Part shown: in pieces, positions 43,630-53,068 of the stretch
Position numbering within the stretch: position 1 is the stretch's first letter
Layout: every line of letters begins with the position of its first letter
NCBI RefSeq assembly: GCF_024105735.1
Contig: NZ_JAAAML010000001.1
Span: 124,001 to 188,000 of the forward strand
Direction of reading: 5' to 3'
DNA length: 64,000 nt
DNA from: Parahoeflea alexandrii
Lineage (GTDB): Bacteria > Pseudomonadota > Alphaproteobacteria > Rhizobiales > Rhizobiaceae
Made by a program: the position numbers and the translations under genes
The notes under the pieces: model-generated
Database searches by the model: none
What the model was told of the DNA's origin: nothing
Seen by the model: only the letters and a program-made list of their open reading frames with translations

Positions 43630-45126
43630 CTATTCGCTGCGCGTCTTGCGGGCCGGGAACAGGATCACATCGCGGATGGACGGCGCATTGGTCAGCAGCA
43701 TGATCAGGCGGTCTACGCCGATGCCGAGGCCACCTGCCGGCGGCATGCCCTGGTCGATAGCATCAAGAAACTCGTCATCGAGCTGTTTCTCGCTCTCGCC
43801 GCGGGCATGGGCCTGCTCGAGCTGTTCGACCATGCGCTTGCGCTGTTCTTCCGGGTCATTGAGCTCGGAGAATGCGTTGCCCAACTCCCAAGCGTTGCAG
43901 TAAGTCTCGAAGCGTTCAACCAGGCGCGGTTCGCCCGGCACTTCCTTGGCGAAGGGCGAAATGTCCTTGGGGAAATCGATCACATGGGTTGGCTGAATGA
44001 GAGAGGCCTCGACCTTTTCCTCGAAGATGAACGCCAGGCATTCGCCCCAGGTCCAGTCGTCCTCGATCTCAAAACCTGCCGCTTTGGATGCTGCCCTCGC
44101 CTCCTCGTCGGTGGCGATCGCGCGGAAATCTATGCCGGTCGCATCCTTTACCGCATCGGGCATGGCAACCCGGCGGAACGGTCCCTTGAAGGAGAGTTGC
44201 TCCTCACCGTAGGTGATGTCGGTGGTTCCATGGACCGCCAGGGCCAGCTTTTCGAACAATCGTTCGACCAGCCCCATGATGTCTTCATAGTCGGCATAGG
44301 CCCAGTAGCATTCCAGCATGGTGAACTCGGGATTGTGCCGGGTCGACACGCCCTCGTTGCGGAAGTTGCGGTTGACCTCGAAGACCTTGTCGGTCAGCCC
44401 GGAGACAAGCGCACGCTTGAGGTAAAGCTCGGGCGCAATGCGCAGGTACATGTCGAGCTTGAGCGTGTTGTGGTGTGTCTTGAAAGGCTCCGCCGTTGCG
44501 CCGCCATAGACCGAATGCAGCATCGGGGTCTCGATTTCCATGAAACCTTCGTCTTCCATGAAGCGGCGGATGCCGGAGACGATCTTCGAGCGTTGCTGGA
44601 AGCGGAGCTTGGAATCCTCGTTGGTCAGGATGTCGAGGTGGCGCTTGCGGTAGCGCAGTTCGATGTCGGAAAGACCATGCCACTTTTCCGGCATAGGCAG
44701 CAGCGACTTGGTCAGCATGGTGATCTCGTGGGCGTTGACCGTGAGTTCACCACGCTTGGTGCGCCTGACTTCACCAGTGACGCCGATGATGTCACCCAGA
44801 TCGATCAGCGGCAGGAGATCGCGCGCCGCTTCCGGCGTGGTATCCTTGTGGCTGAAGATCTGCACCTTGCCCGAGGCATCATGGATATCCATGAACATGC
44901 CGGAATTGCGCGAGGAATAGACGCGCCCGGCGACAGTGATGATCTCGCCGGTCAGCGTATCAGGTTCGATGTCAGCGTATTTTTCCGCCAGCTCCTGGTT
45001 GGTCATGGTGCGGTGAAAATGCGCCGGATAGACCTCGGCGACCGTCTCGCGCAGTCTGGCGAGCTTTTGGGCGCGCACCTCGGTGACGTCGGAGGAGAGG
45101 CCGGCTTCAGGTGTCTTTTCGTTCAT
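43630..45126 (-). CDS. lysS: Lysyl-tRNA synthetase, class II, 498 aa
   Basis: It charges tRNA-Lys. An N-terminal OB-fold anticodon domain (TLTGEIITVAGRVYSSRNSG) precedes the class II catalytic core. Motif 2 lies in FRNEGVSTRHNPEFTMLECY and motif 3 in GLGIGVDRLIML. The length of 498 fits bacterial LysS. I start at MNEKTPEAG (45126); the longer ORF adds residues unlike the family. It lies 4 bases after gltX and is co-transcribed with it. Confidence 0.96.
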   Translation of the reverse strand: MNEKTPEAGLSSDVTEVRAQKLARLRETVAEVYPAHFHRTMTNQELAEKYADIEPDTLTGEIITVAGRVYSSRNSGMFMDIHDASGKVQIFSHKDTTPEAARDLLPLIDLGDIIGVTGEVRRTKRGELTVNAHEITMLTKSLLPMPEKWHGLSDIELRYRKRHLDILTNEDSKLRFQQRSKIVSGIRRFMEDEGFMEIETPMLHSVYGGATAEPFKTHHNTLKLDMYLRIAPELYLKRALVSGLTDKVFEVNRNFRNEGVSTRHNPEFTMLECYWAYADYEDIMGLVERLFEKLALAVHGTTDITYGEEQLSFKGPFRRVAMPDAVKDATGIDFRAIATDEEARAASKAAGFEIEDDWTWGECLAFIFEEKVEASLIQPTHVIDFPKDISPFAKEVPGEPRLVERFETYCNAWELGNAFSELNDPEEQRKRMVEQLEQAHARGESEKQLDDEFLDAIDQGMPPAGGLGIGVDRLIMLLTNAPSIRDVILFPARKTRSE

Positions 45127-45130
45127 TGTT

Positions 45131-46603
45131 CTACCCGTTGTTGGCTTTGGCTGCTTCAACGCCGGCCTTGACCGCTGTTTCGGCCTGCTTGAGGCGCTGA
45201 CGCACGACCGAGCGGCCGAGAATGGACATGGAGTCAAAGAGCGGCAAGGACCGCGACGAACCTGATACCGCAATGAACAGGGGAGCCAGCAGGTTTCGAA
45301 GCTTGATGTCGCTGCGCTCGGAAATGGCGCGCAGTTCGGCCTCAATGCTTTCCGCGTTCCACTCGAAGATCTTTTCGAGATCCGGCTGAACCGTCTGCAG
45401 GATCTGGAGCACGTCTTCCAGCGACACCTTCTTGATGTTGGAGAAGTCCGCCGCGGTCAGGCCGAGGTCACCCTTGAGCAGGAAGCCGGTCAGATCCGGC
45501 AGGTCGGAGAGCTTGGTGATGCGGGACTGCGCCAGTTTCATGCCTTCGCGGAAACGGCCGTTTTCCTGGGCCCAGGCCAGAACGCGGGCGACGAAATCCT
45601 CTTCGGAAATGCTCTCGCGCAGCCAGCGGCCGTTGAGCCAGTCGAGCTTCTGGAGATCGAAGATCGCGCCGGCCTTGGACAGGTTCTCCGGGTCGAAATT
45701 GGCGACCAGCTGATCCATGGCCAGCAGTTCCTCGCCTTCGGCGATCTGGATGAAGAACAGGCCGAGGAAGTTCATCAGCGCCTCGGGAAGGAAACCGAGT
45801 GCAGCGTAATAGGAGATCGAGGTCGGATTCTTGCGCTTGGACAGTTTCGACTTGTCGGCGTTGCGCATCAGCGACAGGTGCATGAACACCGGCGGCTCAA
45901 GACCCAGATACTGGTAGATCAGGATGTGCTTGGGGACAGAGGCCAACCATTCCTCGCCGCGTGCAACGTGGGTGATCTTCATCAGGTGATCGTCGACCAC
46001 ATTGGCCATGTGATAGGTGGGCATGCCGTCGGCCTTGAGCAGTACCTGCATGTCGACGGCTTCCCAGGGAATTTCGACCTCGCCGTAAACGCCGTCGACA
46101 AACTTGCAGGAGCCTTCGGTCGGGATCTTCATCCGCACCACTGATGGTTCACCCGCATTCATCCGTTCGGTGACTTCCTCGGCGGTGAGGCTCAGGCAGC
46201 GGCCGTCATATTTCGGCGGCTTTCCGGCCGCGCGCTGGGCGGCGCGCATCTCGTCAAGGCGCTCGGGCGTGCAGAAGCAGCGGAAGCCGTGACCGTTTTC
46301 CACGATCTTGTCGACATAGGGACGGTAGATGTCCTTGCGCTCGCTCTGGCGGTAAGGACCGTAGGGTCCGCCGATGTCAGGGCCTTCGGACCAGGACAGG
46401 CCACACCATTTCAGCGCGTCGAGAACCTTCTGTTCAAACTCCGGCGTCGAACGGGCGGCATCGGTGTCTTCGATACGCAGGATGAACTCGCCGCCGTTCT
46501 TCTTCGCAAAAAGATAGTTGAACAGCGCGATGTAGGCGGTTCCGACATGCGGCTCGCCAGTCGGAGACGGTGCGATGCGCACCCGCGTTGCAGTGTTGGC
46601 CAT
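45131..46603 (-). CDS. gltX: Glutamyl-tRNA synthetase, class I, 490 aa
   Basis: It charges tRNA-Glu. The class I signature HIGH appears as PTGEPHVGTAYIAL, and the KMSKS loop as DKSKLSKRKN. The LRIEDTD motif and a CFC pair for zinc are present. The C-terminal anticodon-binding part is intact. The length of 490 fits. It is the first gene of a pair with lysS and divergent from the LacI-type regulator. Alphaproteobacteria often have two GltX proteins, and which one this is cannot be told here. Confidence 0.95.
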   Translation of the reverse strand: MANTATRVRIAPSPTGEPHVGTAYIALFNYLFAKKNGGEFILRIEDTDAARSTPEFEQKVLDALKWCGLSWSEGPDIGGPYGPYRQSERKDIYRPYVDKIVENGHGFRCFCTPERLDEMRAAQRAAGKPPKYDGRCLSLTAEEVTERMNAGEPSVVRMKIPTEGSCKFVDGVYGEVEIPWEAVDMQVLLKADGMPTYHMANVVDDHLMKITHVARGEEWLASVPKHILIYQYLGLEPPVFMHLSLMRNADKSKLSKRKNPTSISYYAALGFLPEALMNFLGLFFIQIAEGEELLAMDQLVANFDPENLSKAGAIFDLQKLDWLNGRWLRESISEEDFVARVLAWAQENGRFREGMKLAQSRITKLSDLPDLTGFLLKGDLGLTAADFSNIKKVSLEDVLQILQTVQPDLEKIFEWNAESIEAELRAISERSDIKLRNLLAPLFIAVSGSSRSLPLFDSMSILGRSVVRQRLKQAETAVKAGVEAAKANNG

Positions 46604-46849
46604 TTTTGTTCGCCCGCTTTCAGGTCCGGTTGAATGATGCGCGCGGCGGCTTTTGCCGGCTGCGATCGCTGTCCGGTAACGCTGCAGCCAGGCAAGGCGC
46701 GGCGGAGACCGGCAGGCGCTGCCTTAGGCCATATTGTGCCGGTGGCGTCAAGTATAAGGGCCGCTTGCCGGTCTGCCGCGAGAGGATTGGCGGTTTGCAG
46801 AGCAGGTGCCGGATCCCGCAGATTTCTGATTTACGTACCTCAAGAATTG

Positions 46850-46857
46850 TTCTAGAA
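46850..46857 (+). promoter_or_regulatory. Candidate LacI-type operator before the xylose regulator
   Basis: TTCTAGAA is a perfect palindrome 20 bases before the regulator ATG and just upstream of its ribosome-binding site AGGAGGA (46866-46872). AGAATTGTTCT overlaps it. Autoregulation is a reasonable guess. Confidence 0.35.
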
Positions 46858-46876
46858 GACCTCGCAGGAGGAGACA

Positions 46877-47899
46877 ATGCGACCAACCGTTCACGACATC
46901 GCGGCTGAGGCCGGAGTCAGCCTGGCGACCGTCGACCGGGTGCTCAATGCCCGGCCGGGGGTGCGGCGGAAGACCGTCGACAAGGTGCAGGCAGCAGTTG
47001 AGCGCCTGGGCTATGTGCGCGACGTCTCTGCTGCAAACCTGGCGAAGAAACGGACCTATCCGCTTGTGTTCATCCTGCCGGAAGGGCCAAACAGTTTCAT
47101 GCGTGGGCTTGAAGCGGAAATCCGCGCCGCCATGCAGCGCTCGCCGGTCGAGCGGACGGCGATCCGGATCGAAACGGTGCCGCCCTTCGATCCGGCGGCC
47201 ATTGTCGGTGTTCTCGATTCACTCGATCCGGCAGAGGTAAACGGTGTGGCACTGGTCGCAACCGATACGCCCGATGTGTCGGCTGCGGTGGATCGTCTGG
47301 TCGACAGGGGTGTTCACGTGGCCACGCTGGTATCCGATCTGCCGGGATCGCAGCGGATTCATTTCTGCGGCATCGATAACCTCGCCGCCGGCCGGACTGC
47401 CGGCGGACTGATCGGACGGTTCTGCAATGGCCGAGCCGGGAAGGTGCTGGTCGTGGCCGGCTCGATGAAGCTGTCGGACCATATGGACCGGGCTTCGGGC
47501 TTTGCCGCCGTGCTCAGAAGCGAATTTCCCGACCTCGAAATCGTTGGACCGGTGGAGACCAATGATGACGCGGACACGGTCAGGCAGGCCGTGACGGCTG
47601 CGCTCGACGCTGAAACAGAAATCATAGCTATCTACAGTCTCGGCGCCGGCACGCGCGGACTGATCGAGGCCCTTCCGGACCGCGAACAGCGCAAGCTTGC
47701 GGTTGTTGCGCACGAAGTGACGGAGCATTCGCGGCAGGCGCTTGCCGAGGGTCTGTTCGATGCCGTCATCAACCAGGATTGCGGGCATGAAGTACGCAGC
47801 GCGATCCGGGTGCTCAAAGCGCGGGCCGATGGATTGATGCCGATCAGTGCACAGGAGCGCATTCGCATCGATATTTTCCTAAAGGACAATCTGCCATGA
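46877..47899 (+). CDS. LacI-family transcriptional regulator, 340 aa
   Basis: This is a sugar-responsive repressor. The N-terminal HTH is THDIAAEAGVSLATVDRVLN, read here as VHDIAAEAGVSLATVDRVLN, followed by the hinge VRRKTVDKVQAAVERLGY. The rest is a periplasmic-binding-protein-like sensor with a DXXS-type ligand region. TVDRVLN in place of TVSRVLN groups it with the RbsR/XylR-like rhizobial members. It lies 48 bases before xylB, so xylose-related control is likely. Confidence 0.9.
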   Translation: MRPTVHDIAAEAGVSLATVDRVLNARPGVRRKTVDKVQAAVERLGYVRDVSAANLAKKRTYPLVFILPEGPNSFMRGLEAEIRAAMQRSPVERTAIRIETVPPFDPAAIVGVLDSLDPAEVNGVALVATDTPDVSAAVDRLVDRGVHVATLVSDLPGSQRIHFCGIDNLAAGRTAGGLIGRFCNGRAGKVLVVAGSMKLSDHMDRASGFAAVLRSEFPDLEIVGPVETNDDADTVRQAVTAALDAETEIIAIYSLGAGTRGLIEALPDREQRKLAVVAHEVTEHSRQALAEGLFDAVINQDCGHEVRSAIRVLKARADGLMPISAQERIRIDIFLKDNLP

Positions 47900-47947
47900 G
47901 CCCGTGTCCCGAGCCAATCCCGCATCTTGCTGAAAGGATCCGCCGCC

Positions 47948-49402
47948 ATGTATCTCGGACTTGATCTCGGAACCTCATCGCTGAAGGCGCTGCTGATTGA
48001 TGACAATCAGCGCATCCTGGGTTCGGCCAGTGCGCCACTCACCGTCGAGCGGCCGCATCACGGATGGTCGGAACAGGATCCCGACAGCTGGATCCATGCA
48101 ACCCGGGCAGCGCTCTCGGAGCTTGGCAAGGCCTATGCTGCGGAACTGGCCAGGGTGCGCGGCATCGGGCTGTCGGGTCACATGCATGGCGCGACGACCA
48201 TCGACCGCGACGGCAAGGTGATCCGGCCCTGCATCCTGTGGAACGACACACGCAGCTATCATGAAGCCGCGGAACTGGATGCCGATCCGATATTCCGGCG
48301 CCTGACCGGCAATATCGTCTTCCCCGGCTTCACCGCGCCGAAACTCAAATGGATGGCTGCCAACGAGCCGGAAGCCTTCGCAAGCGTCGCCAGGGTGCTG
48401 CTGCCGAAGGATTACCTGCGGCTCTGGTTGAGCGGCGAGGCGATTTCCGAAATGTCGGATTCGGCCGGAACGTCCTGGCTCGACACCGGCAAACGCGCCT
48501 GGGATGACAGTCTTCTCGCAGCCACCGGTCTTGACCGGAGCCACATGCCCGCGCTGGTCGAGGGCACGGAGCGGGCCGGGGCGTTGCGCGCCGATGTGGC
48601 CGCGGACCTGGGCTTGCCCGCCGGCATCCCGATTGCGGGAGGGGCGGGTGACAATGCTGCCTCGGCCTGCGGCATGGGAACCGTGGGCGACAACCACGCC
48701 TTTGCCTCGCTCGGAACCTCGGGCGTGCTGTTTGCGGCCAACAACCGGTATCTGCCCAATCCCGGCAGCGCCGTGCACGCGTTCTGCCACGCGCTACCCG
48801 GGACCTGGCACCAGATGGGCGTGATCCTTTCGGCAACGGATTCGCTCAACTGGCTTGCCGGGGTCACCTCGATGAAGCCTTCGGCGCTGACTTCAGAGCT
48901 CGGCGACACCCTGCTGGCTCCGGGCTCGGTGATGTTCCTGCCCTATCTTTCGGGCGAACGGACGCCGCACAATGACGCCGCCATTCGCGGCAGTTTTACC
49001 GGTCTCGAACACGCATCCGATCGCACTTCCCTCACCCGTTCGGTGCTTGAAGGGGTCTGCTTTGCCTTCCGCGACAGTCTTGCCGCGTTGGCCCAGGCGG
49101 GCACGTCGCTGGCACGGGTCACCGCCATCGGCGGCGGCTCGAAGTCGGACTACTGGCTGGAAGCACTGTCCACCGTGCTGGACCTTCCGGTGGACATACC
49201 CGAGGGCGGCGACTTCGGTGCCGCGTTCGGCGCCGCCCGGCTTGGCCTGATCGCGGCGGAAAACGCCGATCCCTTGTCCGTGTGCACGCAGCCGGCCACG
49301 GAAAGAACCATTCACCCCAATCGCGATCTCTCGGCGGCCTTCGACGAGGCATACCAGACCTATCGCGCGCTCTATCCCGCTATCAAAGGAGCCATGTCAT
49401 GA
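47948..49402 (+). CDS. xylB: Xylulokinase, 484 aa
   Basis: It phosphorylates D-xylulose in xylose catabolism. The FGGY kinase fold opens with [18 protein letters not shown]. The catalytic Asp lies in [12 protein letters not shown], and the ATP segment is [13 protein letters not shown]. The length of 484 matches XylB. AAAGGA precedes the ATG at 47948. An upstream start at 47927 adds 7 residues with no family support. The stop overlaps the xylA start by 4 bases. Confidence 0.94.
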   Translation: MYLGLDLGTSSLKALLIDDNQRILGSASAPLTVERPHHGWSEQDPDSWIHATRAALSELGKAYAAELARVRGIGLSGHMHGATTIDRDGKVIRPCILWNDTRSYHEAAELDADPIFRRLTGNIVFPGFTAPKLKWMAANEPEAFASVARVLLPKDYLRLWLSGEAISEMSDSAGTSWLDTGKRAWDDSLLAATGLDRSHMPALVEGTERAGALRADVAADLGLPAGIPIAGGAGDNAASACGMGTVGDNHAFASLGTSGVLFAANNRYLPNPGSAVHAFCHALPGTWHQMGVILSATDSLNWLAGVTSMKPSALTSELGDTLLAPGSVMFLPYLSGERTPHNDAAIRGSFTGLEHASDRTSLTRSVLEGVCFAFRDSLAALAQAGTSLARVTAIGGGSKSDYWLEALSTVLDLPVDIPEGGDFGAAFGAARLGLIAAENADPLSVCTQPATERTIHPNRDLSAAFDEAYQTYRALYPAIKGAMS

Positions 49403-50712
49403 GCACAGGATTTTTCGGAGACGTCACCAGGATCAAGTATGAAGGGCCGGAGAGCAGCAATCCGCTCGCCTTCCGCCATTACAATGCCGACGAGATGGTC
49501 ATGGGCAAGCGGATGGAGGACCACCTGCGCTTTGCGGTCGCTTACTGGCATTCCTTCGCCTGGGAGGGCGGTGATCCGTTTGGTGGCCGCACCTTCGAAA
49601 GGCCCTGGTATCCGCAGGACTCGATGGAACTCGCGAAGCTGAAGGCCGATGTTGCCTTCGAGATGTTCTCTGCGCTGGGTGCACCTTTCTACTGCTTCCA
49701 TGATGCGGACGTGCGTCCGGAAGGCTCCAACTTCGCCGAGAACACGAAGAACCTCGAAGAGATCGTCGACTATTTTGCCGGCAAGCAGGAAGATACCGGT
49801 GTGAAACTGCTGTGGGGGACGGCCAACCTGTTTTCCAACCGTCGATTCATGTCGGGGGCCGCGACCAATCCCGATCCGGACGTCTTTGCCTTCGCCGCGG
49901 CGACGGTGAAGACATGCATCGATGCCACCCACAAGCTCGGCGGTGAAAACTACGTGCTGTGGGGCGGGCGCGAAGGCTACGAGACCCTGCTCAACACCGA
50001 CCTGAAACGGGAAGACCAGCAGCTGGGCCGCTTCCTCAACCTGGTGGTCGAGTACAAGCACAAGATCGGCTTCGAGGGCACGATCCTGATCGAGCCGAAG
50101 CCGCAGGAGCCGACCAAGCACCAGTATGATTACGACGTTGCCACCGTCTACGGCTTCCTCAAGCGGCACGGGCTCGAAAACGAGGTCAAGGTCAATATCG
50201 AGCAGGGCCATGCGATCCTTGCCGGCCATTCCTTCGAGCACGAGTTGGAACTGGCGCAGGCGCTGGGGATCTTCGGATCGATCGACATGAACCGCAACGA
50301 CTATCAGTCGGGCTGGGACACCGACCAGTTCCCCAACAATGTGCCCGAGATGGCGCTCGCTTACTACGCGATCGTGAAGGGCGGCGGGTTCGCAACCGGC
50401 GGCACCAATTTCGACGCCAAGCTGCGGCGTCAGTCGCTCGACCCGCAAGATCTGCTCTATGCCCATATCGGCGGCATGGATACCTGTGCACGGGCGCTGA
50501 AGGCGGCGGCGAAAATGGTCGAGGACGGGGTGCTGACGAGCTTCGTCGAGGAACGCTATGCCGGCTGGAACGGTGCAGAAGCCAAGAAGATGCTTGATGG
50601 CGGTTTCTCGCTTTCGGAGATCGAAGAATGGGTGCGCAAGGCCGACATCAACCCGCAGCCGAAATCCGGCCGGCAGGAGTACCTGGAGAATGTCGTCAAT
50701 CGTTACGTCTGA
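49399..50712 (+). CDS. xylA: Xylose isomerase, 437 aa
   Basis: It converts D-xylose to D-xylulose. Family marks are [12 protein letters not shown] in the form [47 protein letters not shown], and the metal ligands in [19 protein letters not shown]. The length of 437 fits the rhizobial/E. coli type (class II). ATGA coupling to xylB is followed by a strong terminator-like hairpin. Confidence 0.96.
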   Translation: MSTGFFGDVTRIKYEGPESSNPLAFRHYNADEMVMGKRMEDHLRFAVAYWHSFAWEGGDPFGGRTFERPWYPQDSMELAKLKADVAFEMFSALGAPFYCFHDADVRPEGSNFAENTKNLEEIVDYFAGKQEDTGVKLLWGTANLFSNRRFMSGAATNPDPDVFAFAAATVKTCIDATHKLGGENYVLWGGREGYETLLNTDLKREDQQLGRFLNLVVEYKHKIGFEGTILIEPKPQEPTKHQYDYDVATVYGFLKRHGLENEVKVNIEQGHAILAGHSFEHELELAQALGIFGSIDMNRNDYQSGWDTDQFPNNVPEMALAYYAIVKGGGFATGGTNFDAKLRRQSLDPQDLLYAHIGGMDTCARALKAAAKMVEDGVLTSFVEERYAGWNGAEAKKMLDGGFSLSEIEEWVRKADINPQPKSGRQEYLENVVNRYV

Positions 50713-50744
50713 CAGACGGGTATTCCTGACATCCAATTGATGAG

Positions 50745-50774
50745 GACGGCGGCTCATGGTGACGGGCCGCCGTC
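50745..50774 (+). terminator. Terminator-like hairpin after xylA
   Basis: GACGGCGGC (50745-50753) pairs perfectly with GCCGCCGTC (50766-50774) around a 12-base loop. A T-rich stretch (GTGTTTTGTTT) follows after about 10 bases. It ends the xylBA unit about 30 bases after the stop. Confidence 0.6.
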
Positions 50775-50822
50775 TGATTGAACAGTGTTTTGTTTGCGTG
50801 CCGGCGTTCTGTCGCGTAAATC

Positions 50823-50859
50823 AGGCTTCCAATCTGCAGATCATCCCGGAAGGAAGCCT
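50823..50859 (+). promoter_or_regulatory. Inverted repeat that can cover the ribosome-binding site of the PcaD-like gene
   Basis: AGGCTTCC (50823-50830) pairs exactly with GGAAGCCT (50852-50859). The right arm overlaps the Shine-Dalgarno GGAAGG just upstream of the ATG at 50864. Folding would hide it, so translational control is possible. Confidence 0.4.
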
Positions 50860-50863
50860 CGCC

Positions 50864-51661
50864 ATGCAATTTGCCCGCCTGAACGGTGTCGTCATCCATC
50901 ACCAGGTGATCGGCGCGGCTCCGGACAAGCCCACTATCGTTTTCGCCAATTCGCTTGGAACGGACTACCGGATCTGGCGCGACGTGATCGTGCGGATGGT
51001 CGGTGACTACAGCATCATAGCCTATGACAAGCGCGGTCACGGCCTGTCGGAACTGGGCAATGCCGAAATCACCATGGATGATCATATCAATGACCTGATC
51101 GCATTGATCGAGCATTTCGAAGCCAAGAATGTCATCATCTGCGGACTTTCAGTCGGAGGCATGATCGCGCAAGGGGTGGCCGCCAAAAGGCCGGACCTGG
51201 TGCGCGCGATGATCCTGTGTGACACCGGCCACAAGATCGGGACGCCGGATATGTGGAACGCGCGGATCTCGGCGATCAAGGAGCAGGGAATTGCCGCGAT
51301 TTCGGACGCGATCCTGGAGCGCTGGTTTGCCAAGGACTACCGCAGGGCCGACAATGCTGATTTTACCGGTTATCGGATGATGCTCGAACGCACACCGGTC
51401 GAAGGCTATGTCGGCACCTGTGCCGCGATTCGCGACAGCGATTTCACCAAGTCGAGTTCGGAACTAGTGATGCCGGTCATATGCGTGGTGGGCACCGAGG
51501 ACGGCTCGACACCGCCGTCTCTGGTGGGGGAAATGGCGCGGCTGATCCCGGGCGCGATGTACCAGGAGATCCCCGGAGCCGCACACCTGCCCTGCATCGA
51601 GAAGCCGGTTGAACTGAGCGAGATCATCAAGGCCTTTACCGAACGGCTTTCGACGAACTGA
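50864..51661 (+). CDS. Alpha/beta hydrolase, 3-oxoadipate enol-lactonase (PcaD)-like, 265 aa
   Basis: This is a serine hydrolase of the PcaD family. The nucleophile elbow is CGLSVGGMIAQ. The catalytic Asp and His follow near VGTEDGSTPP and GAAHLPCIEKP. The oxyanion segment is FANSLGTDYRIW. No other protocatechuate genes (pcaGHBC) lie near, so it is an orphan. With the xylose and beta-glucosidase genes, a sugar lactone or ester substrate may be more likely than 3-oxoadipate enol-lactone. The start is chosen at 50864 from the GGAAGG site. Confidence 0.82.
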   Translation: MQFARLNGVVIHHQVIGAAPDKPTIVFANSLGTDYRIWRDVIVRMVGDYSIIAYDKRGHGLSELGNAEITMDDHINDLIALIEHFEAKNVIICGLSVGGMIAQGVAAKRPDLVRAMILCDTGHKIGTPDMWNARISAIKEQGIAAISDAILERWFAKDYRRADNADFTGYRMMLERTPVEGYVGTCAAIRDSDFTKSSSELVMPVICVVGTEDGSTPPSLVGEMARLIPGAMYQEIPGAAHLPCIEKPVELSEIIKAFTERLSTN

Positions 51662-51700
51662 AACCTGCCTCTGGAAGAGCATCACCTGAACGGGATCGAC

Positions 51701-53068
51701 ATGACATCCGAGACCTCGCCGCAGAAACTGGCCCGCCGGTTCCCGGACGCATTCCTGTTCGGGGTGGCAACGGCTTCTTACCAGATCGAGGGCGCGGCGA
51801 CCGAGGACGGCCGCAAGCCGTCGATCTGGGATGCGTTCTCCCACATGCCCGGCCGGGTCAAGGGCGGGGACACCGGCGACGAGGCTTGCGATCATTACAA
51901 TAGGCTCGACGCCGATCTCGACCTGATGGCTGAACTGGGCGTCGAGGCGTACAGGTTTTCCATTGCCTGGCCGCGGATCCTGCCTGACGGCACCGGTGCG
52001 ATCAACGCAAAGGGATTCGACTTTTACGATCGTCTGCTCGATGGTCTGAAAGCCCGCGGCATCAAGGCGTTCGCGACGCTCTATCACTGGGACCTGCCGC
52101 TGGCGCTGATGGGGCGGGGCGGCTGGACGGACCGGGGGACAGCTGAGGCCTTTGCCGACTATGCCGGGATCGTCACCAGGCGTCTTGGGGACAGGCTCGA
52201 CACCATCGTTACCTTCAACGAGCCGTGGTGCTCGGTTTATCTCGGCCATCTGATGGGGGTTCACGCGCCCGGCGAGCGGTCGATGCAAGCGGCGATGTCG
52301 GCGCTGCATGTCACCAATCTGGCGCATGGTCTCGGAGTGCAGGCGATAAGGGCGGAGCGGCCCGATCTGCCGGTCGGTATCGTTCTCAATGCGATGAGCG
52401 TGATGGCGGCCAGCGACAGCGATGCGGACCGCAAGGCCGCGGAACGGGCAAATGACTTTCACAACGGGGTCTTCTTCGGGCCGCTGTTCAAGGGATCCTA
52501 TCCGCACTCCGTACTCGAGGGATGTCCGGTTCTTGAGGGACATATAAAGGACGGCGATCTCGAGACGATCCACCAGCCGCTCGATTTCTGGGGTCTGAAC
52601 TATTACACGCCGATGCGGGTGAGGGACGATGCCGCATCACAGTTTCCGCATGTGGCTGGCGCGCCGGCGGTCCAACCGGGGAAGACCGACATCGGCTGGG
52701 AAATCGAGCCGATGGGCCTGTCGCACGTGGTCAAGGATCTCTATGGCCGCTACACGCTGCCGGAATTCTATATCACCGAGAACGGAGCCGCCGACAACAC
52801 CGAAGTCGAGAACGGTGCCGTCAGCGATACGATGCGGCTCGATTACATCGCAAGCCATCTCTCGGTGGCTGCCGACCTGATTGCCGAGAACTATCCGCTG
52901 AAGGGCTATTTCGCCTGGAGCCTGATGGACAATTTCGAGTGGGCCGAGGGCTATTCGCAGCGTTTCGGCATCGTGCATGTCGATTATGGAACGCAGACAC
53001 GCACCATCAAGCAATCCGGCTACTGGTATCAGTCGCTGATCGCCGCCCACGAGGCAGGCAATAGCTGA
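51701..53068 (+). CDS. GH1-family beta-glucosidase, 455 aa
   Basis: It cleaves beta-linked glucosides or related sugars. The acid/base Glu lies in TFNEPWCSVYLGH and the nucleophile Glu in YITENGAADN. The start is FLFGVATASYQIEGA, the usual GH1 opening. The length of 455 fits. There is no signal peptide, so it acts in the cytosol on imported disaccharides or glycosides. It is separated from the hydrolase gene by 39 bases. Its stop TGA abuts the stop of the convergent epimerase. Confidence 0.93.
   Translation: MTSETSPQKLARRFPDAFLFGVATASYQIEGAATEDGRKPSIWDAFSHMPGRVKGGDTGDEACDHYNRLDADLDLMAELGVEAYRFSIAWPRILPDGTGAINAKGFDFYDRLLDGLKARGIKAFATLYHWDLPLALMGRGGWTDRGTAEAFADYAGIVTRRLGDRLDTIVTFNEPWCSVYLGHLMGVHAPGERSMQAAMSALHVTNLAHGLGVQAIRAERPDLPVGIVLNAMSVMAASDSDADRKAAERANDFHNGVFFGPLFKGSYPHSVLEGCPVLEGHIKDGDLETIHQPLDFWGLNYYTPMRVRDDAASQFPHVAGAPAVQPGKTDIGWEIEPMGLSHVVKDLYGRYTLPEFYITENGAADNTEVENGAVSDTMRLDYIASHLSVAADLIAENYPLKGYFAWSLMDNFEWAEGYSQRFGIVHVDYGTQTRTIKQSGYWYQSLIAAHEAGNS

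Noticed and set aside
43807-45171. A 454-codon plus-strand frame over lysS
   Set aside because: It is antisense to a certain lysyl-tRNA synthetase and has no recognisable domain.
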